Counted from the first letter of the stretch, positions 30,956 through 42,071 are shown. The stretch is 64,000 nt of DNA from Tepidiforma flava (GCF_027594505.1 NZ_CP115149.1:1577005-1641004), one strand, 5' to 3'. Program-made: numbers and translations. Notes: generated from the letters alone by a model not told the origin.

Positions 30956-31594
30956 TCAAAGCCCCTGCGCGAACTCCTCGCCCAGCAGCTCCCGCAGCTT
31001 CTTGAGGGCCCGCCCCTGGCGGGCCTTCACCGCGTCCACCGTCACCCGCATCGCCTCCGCCGTCTCCGCCAGCGACAGCCCGTGCAGAAAGCGGAGCGTC
31101 ACCACCTCCGCGTCCGCCCGCGGCAGCTGCGCCACCGCCTTCGCCAGCGCCATCTGCTCGGCATGGCCTTCGAGCCCTGCATGCGGCGTATCGAACGCCT
31201 CCAGCGCTACCGCCGGCGGCGCCCGGAACAGCCGCCGCCGGTGCTCCGTCACCACGTGCCGCGCGATCCCGAACAGCCACGCCCGCGGCGGCAGCCCGCG
31301 GTCCTGCAGGTGCTCCGCGCTCTTCCACGCCTGCTCGAAGACCAGCGACGCCAGGTCCTCCGCGTCTTCCGCCGACGGCACCCGCGAATACGCATAGCGG
31401 TAGATGGCCGGCATCTCCTGCTCGAACAGCACCCGCCACGCCCCCGGCTCCCGCCGCCGCAGCCGTTCGATCAGCCCGGCCTCCGTGCGGGCCGTTCCCG
31501 CCGCGCCCGCAGCCGCCTCCTCCCCCGGTGCCCGCCGGGGCGCGGAGGCGAGCGCCGCCGCCAGGCCGCCCCAGCGCAGGACGACGGCGGTCAT
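30956..31594 (-). CDS. ECF-type RNA polymerase sigma factor
   Basis: A sigma-70-family protein of 212 residues with region 2 (LFEQEMPAIYRYAYSRV, AEDLASLVFEQAWK) and region 4 (LRFLHGLSLAETAEAMRV, then a recognition helix DAVKARQGRALKKL). The first 45 residues are Ala/Arg-rich and may not be real if translation starts later. The ATG follows directly on the stop of the upstream membrane-protein gene, so both are co-translated. That partner may be its membrane-bound regulator. Confidence 0.88.
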   Translation of the reverse strand: MTAVVLRWGGLAAALASAPRRAPGEEAAAGAAGTARTEAGLIERLRRREPGAWRVLFEQEMPAIYRYAYSRVPSAEDAEDLASLVFEQAWKSAEHLQDRGLPPRAWLFGIARHVVTEHRRRLFRAPPAVALEAFDTPHAGLEGHAEQMALAKAVAQLPRADAEVVTLRFLHGLSLAETAEAMRVTVDAVKARQGRALKKLRELLGEEFAQGL

Positions 31595-32413
31595 TCAGTC
31601 GTCCTCATCGTCGTCATCGTCGTCGTCATCGTCGTCCGGCGTCGGCGACGGCGGCGGCGGTGTCGGCGCGATCGTCGGACCCGGCGTCGGCGGCGGCGTC
31701 ACTGCCGGGGTCGGCGGCAGCGTGGGCGCCGGGGTCGGCGGCGCCGTGGGCGCCGGGGTGGGAGCCGCCGTCGGCGTCGCGGCTGGCGCCGGCGTCGAAG
31801 TGGCGGTCGCAGTCGCTGCCGGGGTTGGGGCCGCCGGCACCGGGCTCGGATTCGCCGGCGCCGTCTGCCCGGGCGCCGGGCCGCTGCCCTGGCCCGCTGT
31901 CGCCGCCGGCGTCGGCGTCGTCCCTGCGCCCGCCCCAGTCCCGGGCGTCCCCGTCGGACCGGCCGTCGGCGTCGCCGGCGCCCCGGTCGGCGTCGGCGTC
32001 GGTGCCGCGGCATCCCCGCCCGTCTCCCCGCTCCCCCCGGGCGCCAGGTTCCGGACGGCGTTCACCACGAATTCGCCCGCCCCGCGCAGCGCCGCCGTGG
32101 TATCCACCCCGGCCGCCGTCGCCCCGCCCACTGCCGCCGCGAACAGCACCGCGCCGGCGGCCAGCCGCTGCACCAGCGGCCGCCGCTCGCTCCCGATGCC
32201 TGCCCAGCCCAGCAGCCACGCCGCCGCCCCGCGCCGGCGCCGCGTCCGGTCTTCGAACCGCGCCCACATCCGGTCCATCGCGTCCCGGTCCGGGCCGGGC
32301 ACGCGCAGCCCGCTCACGGCGCGCGCCAGCGCCGCCAGCTCCGCTGCCTCGCGGTCCGGCGGGGCGCTCCCGCTGAGCGCTGCTTCGATGCGGTCCCCGG
32401 TATCGTCTGCCAT
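31595..32413 (-). CDS. Membrane protein with Thr/Pro linker and poly-Asp tail (candidate anti-sigma partner)
   Basis: A 272-residue protein. The cytosolic N-terminus (1-80) has an LAALARAVSGLRVPGPDRD segment like DUF5667-type regions found beside Chloroflexota sigma factors. One membrane helix spans about 83-103. The outer part is almost entirely Thr/Pro/Ala repeats and ends in about thirteen acidic residues, nearly all Asp. No zinc-binding HxxxCxxC motif of classic anti-sigma factors is seen. Its position directly before the sigma gene suggests it holds or senses for that factor; this is inference. Confidence 0.72.
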   Translation of the reverse strand: MADDTGDRIEAALSGSAPPDREAAELAALARAVSGLRVPGPDRDAMDRMWARFEDRTRRRRGAAAWLLGWAGIGSERRPLVQRLAAGAVLFAAAVGGATAAGVDTTAALRGAGEFVVNAVRNLAPGGSGETGGDAAAPTPTPTGAPATPTAGPTGTPGTGAGAGTTPTPAATAGQGSGPAPGQTAPANPSPVPAAPTPAATATATSTPAPAATPTAAPTPAPTAPPTPAPTLPPTPAVTPPPTPGPTIAPTPPPPSPTPDDDDDDDDDDEDD

Positions 32414-32542
32414 CCTGTCACACGGCCACCATCGGCAAATTGCGGAACCGATGGGTCACCGGTCCCACAGGATACATCGGCCCCGCCGGCCGAAAGGTGT
32501 CAGCCGCTCCCAAAAACTCCCCGCCTGTGCTCTACTACCCGC

Positions 32543-32983
32543 ATGCCAACCACCTTCATCGTCGTCGGCAGCTCCAGCCGCGAACCTTCCACCGCCGGCC
32601 GCATCGCCGCCTTCATCGTCCGCTGGCTCGTCACGGCCGCGGCCGTCTGGGTCGCCGCCGCCCTCGTCCCCGGCATCCACCTCGACGGCCTCGGCAGCAC
32701 CCTCGCCGTCGCGCTCATCCTCGGCCTCCTCAACGCCTACCTGAAGCCGCTCCTCGTCATCAGCGCGCTCCCCGGCATCGTCCTCTCCCTTGGCCTCGTC
32801 CTCATCCTCATCAACACTGCCCTCCTCGCCCTCACCGCCTGGATCGCCGGCAAATTCGACAGCATCCGCTTCGCCATCGACGGCTTCTGGAGCGCCTTCT
32901 TCGGCGCCATCCTCATCAGCATCGTCAGCTTCCTCCTCACCCGCTTCATCAACCCCGGCCGGGTCGCGCGCCGTTTCGAGTGA
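32543..32983 (+). CDS. Phage-holin-family (YvlD-like) membrane protein
   Basis: A 146-residue protein with four membrane helices (LVTAAAVWVAAALVPGI; LILGLLNAYLKPLLVI; SLGLVLILINTALLALTAW; FFGAILISIVSFLLT). The LNAYLKPLL motif is typical of the family named after phage holins but widespread as a chromosomal protein of unknown role. TCTACT (32531-32536) lies six bases before the ATG and no ribosome site is seen. It is divergent from the sigma-factor operon. Confidence 0.88.
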   Translation: MPTTFIVVGSSSREPSTAGRIAAFIVRWLVTAAAVWVAAALVPGIHLDGLGSTLAVALILGLLNAYLKPLLVISALPGIVLSLGLVLILINTALLALTAWIAGKFDSIRFAIDGFWSAFFGAILISIVSFLLTRFINPGRVARRFE

Positions 32984-32999
32984 CCCCGCCCCCATCCTT

Positions 33000-33028
33000 T
33001 TGCCTCGCGCGAATCACCTGCGTAGGAT
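33000..33028 (+). promoter_or_regulatory. Sigma-70-like promoter for the MBL hydrolase gene
   Basis: TTGCCT (33000-33005) and TAGGAT (33023-33028) are separated by exactly 17 bases, 48 bp before the ATG at 33077. Confidence 0.55.
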
Positions 33029-33076
33029 GACCTCGCCGCCGACCCGCCGGGCGGCGAGCACCCACGGGGCACCCGC

Positions 33077-34117
33077 ATGCGCATCATCGACGGCATCTAC
33101 CAGCTCCTTACCCCGTTCCCGCAGTTCACCATCGACGACGCGAAAGCCCTCCGCCGCCAGCTCCAGGAGCACCCCCGCGTCACGAAGGGCCTCCCCTACG
33201 TGCTCCCCTACCTCCTCAAGGACGGCGGCGACGTCGTCCTCGTCGATTGCGGCTGGAACACCGACTCCGCCTACCAGGCTCTCGAAGAGGGCATGCGCGA
33301 GCACGGCAGCCACCCCGCCGAAATCCAGCGCCTCGTCATCACCCACATCCACCCCGACCACTACGGCATGGCCGGCCGCCTCAAGCAGCTCTCCTCCTGC
33401 GACGTCGCCGTCCACGAAAAAGACGCCGACGTCATCGCCACCCGCTACTTCGCCCCCCGCGCCCTCACCGACGAGATGGCCCGCTTCATGGAGCTGAACG
33501 GCGTCCCGCCCATGGCCACGCCCCAGATGGCCCAGGGCTCCATGGGCATGCTCGGCGCCGTCGCCGCCGTCCCGCCCGATACCCAGCTCAAAGGCGGCGA
33601 AACCTTCAAGGTGGGCAGCTTCGACTTCGAAGTCATCTGGACTCCCGGCCACTCCCCGGGCCACATCTGCCTCTACGAACCGAACCGCAAAATCCTCCTC
33701 ACCGGCGACCACATCCTCCCCACCATCACCCCCAACGTCTCCATCCACGCCCAGACGCACGGCAGCCCCCTCGGCGACTACATGCGCTCCCTCGAAGCGC
33801 TCGTCGACCTCGACGTGCAGCTCGTCCTGCCCGCCCACGAGTTCGAAATCACGGACCTCAAAAAGCGCATCCGGGAAATCAAAGACCACCACGAGATCCG
33901 GCTCGACGAGATGCTCGCCTGCGTCGACCGCGGCGGCTCCACCGCCTGGGAAGTCGCCGGCCGCGTGAAGTGGGCCACCGGCAGGCTCGAAGAGTTCGAA
34001 CCGTGGATGCAGCGCGCCGCCGTCGGCGAGACCCTCGCCCACCTCGAATACCTCTTCGAGCTCGGCCGGCTCGCCAAGGTGATGCGCGGCAAACAGCTCT
34101 ACTGGCTGCCGGTGTAG
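33077..34117 (+). CDS. MBL-fold metal hydrolase (LACTB2-like)
   Basis: A 346-residue metallo-beta-lactamase-fold hydrolase with the zinc motif THIHPDHYG, a later HSPGH (third ligand), and GDHILP with the bridging Asp. A helical C-terminal domain (about 255-346) with a winged-helix look is typical of LACTB2-like or related thioester hydrolases. The likely reaction is hydrolysis of a thioester or phosphoester; the substrate is unknown. Single gene. Confidence 0.88.
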   Translation: MRIIDGIYQLLTPFPQFTIDDAKALRRQLQEHPRVTKGLPYVLPYLLKDGGDVVLVDCGWNTDSAYQALEEGMREHGSHPAEIQRLVITHIHPDHYGMAGRLKQLSSCDVAVHEKDADVIATRYFAPRALTDEMARFMELNGVPPMATPQMAQGSMGMLGAVAAVPPDTQLKGGETFKVGSFDFEVIWTPGHSPGHICLYEPNRKILLTGDHILPTITPNVSIHAQTHGSPLGDYMRSLEALVDLDVQLVLPAHEFEITDLKKRIREIKDHHEIRLDEMLACVDRGGSTAWEVAGRVKWATGRLEEFEPWMQRAAVGETLAHLEYLFELGRLAKVMRGKQLYWLPV

Positions 34118-34129
34118 CCGCAGCCCCGC

Positions 34130-34582
34130 CTACCCGTCGTCCTCCTCCGGGCCGTGCGCCCGGCCGGACAGCGCCTCCGGGATGATCCGCCAGCCGACGA
34201 TGCCGCGCTGGCCGAACCGCTCCTCCAGCGCGCTCACCGCCCACGCCGGCGCATCCGCCAGCCGCCGGTAGAACGCCGCCGCGAACTCCCCGAACTCCAG
34301 CGGGTCCGCCACCTCCACCCACTGCCCGTGCCCCGAGACGGAGGCCCACTCCCACGGCCCCGTCGTCGCCGTGCTGTCGACCTGAAACGCCACGCGGCCG
34401 TTCGCCCGCCCCATCTCCACCTTGCGCCCCGGCGTCGTCAGCCCGCAGAGCGCGCCCTCCGCCCAGGCGTAGAACATCGGCACGAGGAAGTGCCCGTCGG
34501 CGCCGAAGAACGCCACGCGCACCACGCGCTCCTTCGCGAGCACGAGCTCCACCTCAGCCGGCGTCAGCGGCCGCGTCCCCAT
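34130..34582 (-). CDS. Pyridoxamine 5'-phosphate oxidase-family flavin protein
   Basis: A 150-residue split-barrel protein (VRVAFFGADGHFLVPMFYAW, GRVAFQVDS) of the pyridoxamine 5'-phosphate oxidase-like superfamily, probably binding FMN or F420. A true pyridoxamine oxidase is unlikely given the short length. CAGGAT (34590-34595, minus strand) lies seven bases before the ATG. It converges on the MBL hydrolase gene. Confidence 0.82.
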   Translation of the reverse strand: MGTRPLTPAEVELVLAKERVVRVAFFGADGHFLVPMFYAWAEGALCGLTTPGRKVEMGRANGRVAFQVDSTATTGPWEWASVSGHGQWVEVADPLEFGEFAAAFYRRLADAPAWAVSALEERFGQRGIVGWRIIPEALSGRAHGPEEDDG

Positions 34583-34619
34583 GCCCCCGATCCTGCCGTC
34601 CCGCGGCCCCGCGGGCCAG

Positions 34620-35801
34620 TCAGCCGTTCAGGCCCAGCTCCTGCCGGATCAGCTCGCAAATCTCGAACGTCGGCCCCTCCGCCTGCAGCGTCGACTGCAT
34701 CTTGTTGATCGTGACCGCCACGGCCAGCCCCACCTCCGGGTCCGCGAACGCGATCGACCCGCCGGCGCCCGGGTGCCCGAACGCCGTCTTGCGCGGCCCC
34801 GTCGCCCCGTGCTGGCCCGCCACCTTGCCGCCGTTGAAGAAGCCGATGCTCTTCGGCAGCGGCATCATGATCACCCGGTCCGGCTCCTCGGTCTGGATGG
34901 CGCTCATCAGGCCGATGCGCTCCTTCGAGACGAGCCGGACCCCATCGACGACGCCGCCGTTCGCCAGCGCGCCGTACATCTTCGCCAGCGCCCTGGCCGT
35001 GAAGTGCCCGTTCGCCGCGGGCAGGCAGGCGCGCCGCACCCGCATGTCGTTGAAGTTCCACCCCAGCCGCGGCGGCATCGCCTTGAAGAAGTCGTGGTCC
35101 GGCGGCAGCTGGAACATCGCCGCCCGGCCCTGCTGCTGCTGGCCCTGGCTGCCGGCCGCCGCCTGCTCCTCCGCCGTCAGCAGCGTCGCCAGCCGCTCCT
35201 CCACCCCCTCCGGGATGCCGATGTACATCTCGCCTTCGAGCCCGAGCGGGCGCGCAATCTCGTCCGCCAGCACCTGCTGGATGTGCCGCCCGTCGGCGTG
35301 CTGGATGATCCCGCCGGCAATCCAGCCGTAGGTGATGGCGTGGTAGCCCGTCGCCGTCCCCGGCGTCCACGCCGGCACCCCTTCCTCGATGTACCGGAGC
35401 CCGTTCTCCCATTCCAGCAGCGGCGCCGCGCCCTCCGGCGTCATCGGCATCGCGTGCAGCCCCGCCTGGTGGCTCATCGCCTGCGCCACTGTCACCCGCT
35501 CCTTCCCCTGCTGCCCGAACGCCTCCCAGTACCGCGCCACCGGCTGCTCGTACTCGATGACGCCGCGGTCGGCCAGGATATGGAGCGCCGTCGCCGCCAC
35601 GCCCTTCGTCGTCGAAAAGCTGCTGAAGAGCGTATCCGGCCCCACCGGCCGCGGGTCGCGCGGCCCCATCTGCCCTGCCCACGTGTCGACGATCTTCTCA
35701 CCGGCCAGGTACGCGCACACCTGCGTCCCCAGCTGCGTCCCCCGCGCAATCTGCTCGAGCAGCAGCGCGTGCACCTTCTCGTTCAGCGCTTCGTTCACCA
35801 T
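34620..35801 (-). CDS. Serine beta-lactamase-like hydrolase (class C/EstB type)
   Basis: A 393-residue serine hydrolase of the class C beta-lactamase fold. The S-x-x-K motif is in FSSFSTTKG and the Tyr motif in GYHAITYGW. The protein lacks a signal peptide, so it is probably a cytosolic esterase or peptidase rather than an antibiotic-resistance enzyme. It carries a Gln-rich insert near residue 215. The ATG at 35801 is chosen; the 13 upstream in-frame codons look non-family. Confidence 0.88.
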   Translation of the reverse strand: MVNEALNEKVHALLLEQIARGTQLGTQVCAYLAGEKIVDTWAGQMGPRDPRPVGPDTLFSSFSTTKGVAATALHILADRGVIEYEQPVARYWEAFGQQGKERVTVAQAMSHQAGLHAMPMTPEGAAPLLEWENGLRYIEEGVPAWTPGTATGYHAITYGWIAGGIIQHADGRHIQQVLADEIARPLGLEGEMYIGIPEGVEERLATLLTAEEQAAAGSQGQQQQGRAAMFQLPPDHDFFKAMPPRLGWNFNDMRVRRACLPAANGHFTARALAKMYGALANGGVVDGVRLVSKERIGLMSAIQTEEPDRVIMMPLPKSIGFFNGGKVAGQHGATGPRKTAFGHPGAGGSIAFADPEVGLAVAVTINKMQSTLQAEGPTFEICELIRQELGLNG

Positions 35802-35981
35802 CGCGGTTCCCCCATGCAATGGAAGTCGTGTGCCGCGCACTCTACGCCTCCCGAACCGGCTTCGAAACTCCCGGCCCGCTGCTTACCGCCGCCGAAACGG
35901 AAAGATTGCATCGCGGGGACTTTCCCATTGCACAGCCCGGTCGACAATGCCTGTGCGGCATCCCGCCGCCAAGGAGCCTCG

Positions 35982-36710
35982 ATGTTCGAAACCCTCAAAA
36001 AGCCGTCGCTCGCCTTCTTCAGCATCGGCCTCGCAGCCGCCCTCCTCGCCGCCGCCTGCAGCGGCAAAGACGACAGCGGCGGCGCATCCGCCACCACCCC
36101 CGCCGGCGGCAGCGGCGACGCGACCGCGCCAGCCGGCTCCAGCCCCACGAAGGCCGCCGGCGCCACCCCCACGAAAGCCGCCGATTCCGGCGGCGGCAGC
36201 GACGACCTCCCCGCCGAGCTCAAGAAAGTCTCTGAGCAGATGCAGAAGCTCAAGTACTCCGCTACCTACGCCATGACGGCCGACGGCCAGCAGACCGAAC
36301 TCAAGATGGTCCAGGACCCGCCGAAGCAGTACGCCGCCGGCTCCATCGAAGGCAACGAGTTCGTCTTCATCTTCGACGGCAAGGATTCCTACACCTGCTT
36401 CAAGGTCGGCGGGACTGGCACCTGCACGAAGTCCAGCACGGGCGGCAACCTCCTCGACCCCGGCGACATCGCCAGTGACGTCGACCTCCAGGCTACCTAC
36501 AAGAAAGTCGCCGACCGCAAGGTGAACGGCATCGATTCCCGCTGCTGGGAGACGTCGCTCAAGAGCCAGCCCGGCACCACCACCCTCTGCGTCGCCAAGA
36601 GCGACCCCGTCGTCACCCTCGTCGAGGGCGACGGCCTCAAGATGGAGCTGAAGACATTCTCGAAGAGCGTCGACAGCAAACTCTTCGAGCCGCCCTTCCC
36701 CGTCCAGTAG
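35982..36710 (+). CDS. Lipoprotein of unknown function
   Basis: A 242-residue exported lipoprotein: signal segment ending in the lipobox LAAAC (Cys 27), a Thr/Ala/Gly-rich spacer (about 30-75), then a beta-rich domain (LKYSATYAMTADGQQTELKM). This resembles LppX/LprG-like or DUF-type outer-leaflet proteins. Four further Cys may form disulfides. AAGGAG precedes the ATG. Strong terminator after the gene; it stands alone. Confidence 0.82.
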   Translation: MFETLKKPSLAFFSIGLAAALLAAACSGKDDSGGASATTPAGGSGDATAPAGSSPTKAAGATPTKAADSGGGSDDLPAELKKVSEQMQKLKYSATYAMTADGQQTELKMVQDPPKQYAAGSIEGNEFVFIFDGKDSYTCFKVGGTGTCTKSSTGGNLLDPGDIASDVDLQATYKKVADRKVNGIDSRCWETSLKSQPGTTTLCVAKSDPVVTLVEGDGLKMELKTFSKSVDSKLFEPPFPVQ

Positions 36711-36745
36711 CCGCCCGGCTGTTCCGCACGTTCGCCGCAAGAACG

Positions 36746-36775
36746 GGGGCTCCCCGGGCGGGGAGCCCCTTCTGT
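36746..36775 (+). terminator. Rho-independent-like terminator after the lipoprotein gene
   Basis: A perfect 10-bp stem (GGGGCTCCCC at 36746-36755 with 36760-36769) and 4-base loop are followed by TTCTGTT. Confidence 0.75.
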
Positions 36776-36786
36776 TCGCTTGCTCC

Positions 36787-37326
36787 TCAGACCGGCTCCA
36801 GCGTGCGCCACGGGAGTGGCGGCAGCTCGACCGTCACCCTGTCACCCGGGCGGACAGTGCCCCCAGCTTCCACCACACCCATCACGCCCGCGAGCCGCTG
36901 CAGCGCGCCGCCCGGCCGGTGCTCCAGCAGCGCCGCCATGAGGCCCGGCGCGAAGTCGTCCAGCTGGCGGCACGGGTTCCGCAGCCCCGTGACCCGGACC
37001 GCCGCCCCACAGCCGATGCGCAGCAGCGTTCCCGCCGGCAGCGCAAGCAGGTTGACGCCCCGAGTCGTGAAATTCTCCCCGAGGCTGCCCGCTTTCACGC
37101 GGAAACCCCGCGCCCGGAGGTCCGCCAGCAGCTCCTCTGCGATCAGGTGAACCTGCCGGAGGTTCGGTTGCCGCGGGTCCCGCATCACGCGCGAACGGTG
37201 CTGCACCGTTGCGCCCGCGTGGGCATCCCCCTCGAGCCCGATGCCGGCGACGAGCCGGCCCTCCGGCATTGGGCGTTTCGAAAAGTCGTGCCCGGGGCTC
37301 CGGCAGAAGGCGACGAGCACGCCCAT
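36787..37326 (-). CDS. MOSC-domain protein
   Basis: A 179-residue MOSC-domain protein. The conserved Cys lies in RNPCRQLDDF, and GSLGENFTTRGVNL is the family core. MOSC domains carry sulfur on the Cys or bind molybdenum cofactor, in molybdenum-enzyme maturation or detoxifying reductions. There is no fused reductase domain. A textbook TATAGT (37333-37338, minus strand) lies six bases before the ATG at 37326, so the message is probably leaderless. Confidence 0.88.
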   Translation of the reverse strand: MGVLVAFCRSPGHDFSKRPMPEGRLVAGIGLEGDAHAGATVQHRSRVMRDPRQPNLRQVHLIAEELLADLRARGFRVKAGSLGENFTTRGVNLLALPAGTLLRIGCGAAVRVTGLRNPCRQLDDFAPGLMAALLEHRPGGALQRLAGVMGVVEAGGTVRPGDRVTVELPPLPWRTLEPV

Positions 37327-37332
37327 ACCGCC

Positions 37333-37338
37333 ACTATA
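37333..37338 (-). promoter_or_regulatory. -10 element of the MOSC gene
   Basis: TATAGT on the minus strand, six bases before the ATG, with no ribosome site: one of the clearest leaderless starts in the window. Confidence 0.6.
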
Positions 37339-37391
37339 CCGGCAGGGGCTCCGTGCGCTCAACGCACCCGCTGCGCCCGGCGCGAAAGCGT

Positions 37392-37416
37392 GCCGCCCCG
37401 GGGTTACCGGGGCGGC
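37392..37416 (-). terminator. Hairpin after the clpC-type gene
   Basis: A perfect 10-bp stem (37392-37401 with 37407-37416) with loop GGTTA, 24 bp after the end of the Clp ATPase gene. No T-run follows on the minus strand. Confidence 0.5.
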
Positions 37417-37439
37417 GCTCTCTCGAACCTCGGGCGGCC

Positions 37440-39938
<2,499 letters not shown>

Positions 39939-40031
39939 CGTTTCTGTCTCCTCGTTCGCTCGAATGCCCAGGGTTCCGGGCGCCGCTCGTCGTGTTCCCC
40001 TGGCCCCACGCCCGCCACTTCGCTGCTCCGC

Positions 40032-40406
40032 CTAGGAGGCGGGCCCGTTCCGGTACGGCGCCGGCAGCCGCGTCGCCCGCAGCCGGTCCAGCTCCGCCCG
40101 CGTCGCCTCCAGCTCGGCCTGCAGCCGCCGAATCTGCTCGTTCATCCGCAGGATGATGTCCACCCCCGCGAGATTCACGCCCAGCTCATCGATCAGCCGC
40201 TGCGCCGTCCGGATCCGCTGGATGTCCGCGTTCGAATACATCCGGATGTTCCCGCCCGTCCGCTTCGGGCGGATGAGGCCAACCTTCTCGTAGTACCGCA
40301 GCGTCTGCTGGTGCATCCCCACCAGCCGCGCCGCGATGGAGATGACGTACATCGGCTCGTCATCGTCGACCGGGAGGCCCGTGCCGTTCTTTTCGTCCTG
40401 CGCCAT
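40032..40406 (-). CDS. hspR: Heat-shock repressor HspR (MerR family)
   Basis: A 124-residue MerR-type regulator with the HspR signature: PMYVISIAARLVGMHQQTLR then YYEKVGLIRPKRTGGNIR and a C-terminal coiled coil (RRLQAELEATRAELDRLRA). HspR represses dnaK/dnaJ/clp genes by binding HAIR palindromes and is relieved by heat or by DnaK. It lies between dnaJ and clpC in one operon, so autoregulation is likely. Confidence 0.93.
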   Translation of the reverse strand: MAQDEKNGTGLPVDDDEPMYVISIAARLVGMHQQTLRYYEKVGLIRPKRTGGNIRMYSNADIQRIRTAQRLIDELGVNLAGVDIILRMNEQIRRLQAELEATRAELDRLRATRLPAPYRNGPAS

Positions 40407-40422
40407 CGGTCACCTCCTTCCC

Positions 40423-41436
40423 TCAGGGTCGAACCCCGGCGCCGCGCAGCTCCCGCAGCGCCTCCCAGTGCTTCCGCTCTTCCGCGCTCAGCCGGTCCGG
40501 CAGCACGGCCCGCACCTTCACGTACAGGTCGCCCCGTTTGCCCGCCTGGCCGAGCACCGGCATCCCCTTGCCCGAGAGGCGGAACTGCTTGCCGTTCTGC
40601 GTCAGCTCCGGGATGCGCAGCGCGACCCGCCCGTCGATCGTCGGCACCGTCACCTCGCCGCCGAGCACCGCATCGATGACCGGGACGTCGACCTCCTCGT
40701 AGAGGTCGTCGCCCTTCCGCTCGAAGCGCGCGTGCGGCAGCACCGTCACCAGCAGGTAGAGGTCGCCCGGCGCGCCCGTGCCCGTCCCCGGCCGGCCTTC
40801 GCCCGCGATCCGCACCCGCGAGCCCGTCTTCACGCCCGGCGGGATGCGCACTTCGAGCCGCCGCAGCTTCATCGCCGTGCCCATCCCTTCGCACGCGTGG
40901 CAGAGCGCCCCCGCAATCTCCCCGGTCCCGCCGCAGGTCCGGCACACCTCCGGCGTCTGCAGGTTCAGCGTCCGCGTCGTCCCGTGGAACGCCTCCTCGA
41001 GGCTGATCTCCACCGGCGTTTCGACGTCCTGGCCGCGGCGGTTCGCGCCCATGCCCCGCGGCCCGCCGCGCTCCCGCCGGAACAGCGTCTCGAAGATCGA
41101 ACCGAAGTCGCCGAACGGGTCGCCGCCGTTCTCCCGCCCGAAGGGCGCGCCGCCGGCCCGTCCGAACGGAGTGCCGCCGCCGGGCCGGGCGCCGGCCGCC
41201 TCGAACTGGTCGGCCAGCTCCCACTGGTCGCCCCAGCGGTCGTACTTCTTCCGCTTCTCCGGGTCCGAAAGCACCTCGAAGGCCTGGTTGATCTCCTTGA
41301 AGCGCGCTTCGGCCGCCTTGTCTCCCGGGTTCACATCCGGGTGGTACTTCCGGGCGAGCTTCCGGTAGGCCGCCTTGATCTCCTTCTCGGTGGCGGTCCG
41401 GCTGACGCCGAGCACCTCATAGAAGTCCTTTGCCAT
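40423..41436 (-). CDS. dnaJ: DnaJ-family co-chaperone with reduced zinc finger
   Basis: A 337-residue Hsp40 protein with a J domain (about 1-68, KYHPDVNPG with the HPD motif), a Gly/Phe-rich region (about 80-135) and the two C-terminal beta domains. The zinc-finger segment holds only two Cys motifs (CRTCGGTG and CHACEGMG) rather than the four of classic DnaJ, so it can bind one zinc at most. It stimulates DnaK and delivers clients. DnaK and GrpE are not encoded nearby. It is the first gene of the dnaJ-hspR-clpC operon; the start has TATGCT seven bases upstream. Confidence 0.92.
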   Translation of the reverse strand: MAKDFYEVLGVSRTATEKEIKAAYRKLARKYHPDVNPGDKAAEARFKEINQAFEVLSDPEKRKKYDRWGDQWELADQFEAAGARPGGGTPFGRAGGAPFGRENGGDPFGDFGSIFETLFRRERGGPRGMGANRRGQDVETPVEISLEEAFHGTTRTLNLQTPEVCRTCGGTGEIAGALCHACEGMGTAMKLRRLEVRIPPGVKTGSRVRIAGEGRPGTGTGAPGDLYLLVTVLPHARFERKGDDLYEEVDVPVIDAVLGGEVTVPTIDGRVALRIPELTQNGKQFRLSGKGMPVLGQAGKRGDLYVKVRAVLPDRLSAEERKHWEALRELRGAGVRP

Positions 41437-41443
41437 GCCCCTG

Positions 41444-41472
41444 AGCATACCGCCTCCCGCCGGGCTTTGCAA
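41444..41472 (-). promoter_or_regulatory. Promoter of the dnaJ-hspR-clpC operon
   Basis: TTGCAA (41467-41472) and TATGCT (41444-41449) on the minus strand are spaced by exactly 17 bases; the -10 ends seven bases before the dnaJ ATG, so the message is probably leaderless. Confidence 0.6.
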
Positions 41473-41487
41473 GATTTTGACGAAAAG

Positions 41488-41508
41488 CCTGATAACGCAT
41501 GGCTCAAA
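41488..41508. promoter_or_regulatory. Degenerate HAIR-like site (HspR operator candidate)
   Basis: CCTGATA-N7-GCTCAAA fits the HspR consensus CTTGAGT-N7-ACTCAAG at 9 of 14 positions with exact spacing. It lies between the dnaJ and hsp20 promoters, five bases from the hsp20 -35. The match is weak, but HspR is encoded next door. Confidence 0.35.
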
Positions 41509-41512
41509 CCTC

Positions 41513-41541
41513 TTGACAGCGTGATGCGTGCTTTGCAGAAT
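41513..41541 (+). promoter_or_regulatory. hsp20 promoter
   Basis: TTGACA (41513-41518), 17-base spacer, CAGAAT (41536-41541), 35 bp before the hsp20 ATG; an AAGGAGGTG ribosome site follows at about 41564. Confidence 0.7.
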
Positions 41542-41576
41542 AGGGTCGAAACCACGACAGCCAAGGAGGTGCACCG

Positions 41577-42071
41577 ATGGCCAATGCGCTCACTCGCTGG
41601 GACCCCGCCGCGGAAATCACCGCCATGCGGAACCTCATGGACCGCCTCTTCGAGCAGTCCTTCGGCCGCTTCCCGGCCTTCCGCAACGGCAGTGAAGACC
41701 TCGGCCCCATCAGCCTCGCCCTCGACGTCATCGAGCAGCCCGATTCCTTCGTGATCAAGGCCGCCGTGCCCGGCGTCGACCCGAAGGACGTCGATATCTC
41801 CGTCGAAGACGACGTCCTCACCATCAAGGGCGAATTCAGCCACAAGGAAGAGGCGAACGAGGAGAACTACCTCCGCCGCGAAATCCGCTACGGCAGCTTC
41901 CAGCGGCAGCTCCGCCTCCCGCCCACCGTCGACGCCGAGAAGGCCAGCGCCAGCTTCGAGCACGGCATGCTCCGCCTCGTCCTTCCGAAGAAGCCCGAGG
42001 CCCGCGCCCGCTCGATCAAGATCACGCCGCAGGGCGTCGTCGAAGGCCAGGCCGTCTCCAACACCAACTGA
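41577..42071 (+). CDS. Small heat-shock protein (Hsp20/alpha-crystallin)
   Basis: A 164-residue Hsp20. The alpha-crystallin domain (about 45-145) shows [35 protein letters not shown] and the end motif GMLRLVLPK. The C-terminal extension carries IKI, the I-x-I anchor for oligomer assembly. It holds unfolding proteins without ATP. AAGGAGGTG precedes the ATG. It is divergent from the dnaJ operon and probably shares its heat control. Confidence 0.95.
   Translation: MANALTRWDPAAEITAMRNLMDRLFEQSFGRFPAFRNGSEDLGPISLALDVIEQPDSFVIKAAVPGVDPKDVDISVEDDVLTIKGEFSHKEEANEENYLRREIRYGSFQRQLRLPPTVDAEKASASFEHGMLRLVLPKKPEARARSIKITPQGVVEGQAVSNTN

Noticed and set aside
34620..35801. Antibiotic resistance by the beta-lactamase-like protein.
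   Set aside because: There is no export signal, and EstB-type motifs favour a cytosolic esterase or peptidase.
35799..35840. An earlier start for the beta-lactamase-like gene at 35840, which would lengthen the N-terminus.
   Set aside because: The extra 13 residues do not look like family sequence or a signal peptide.
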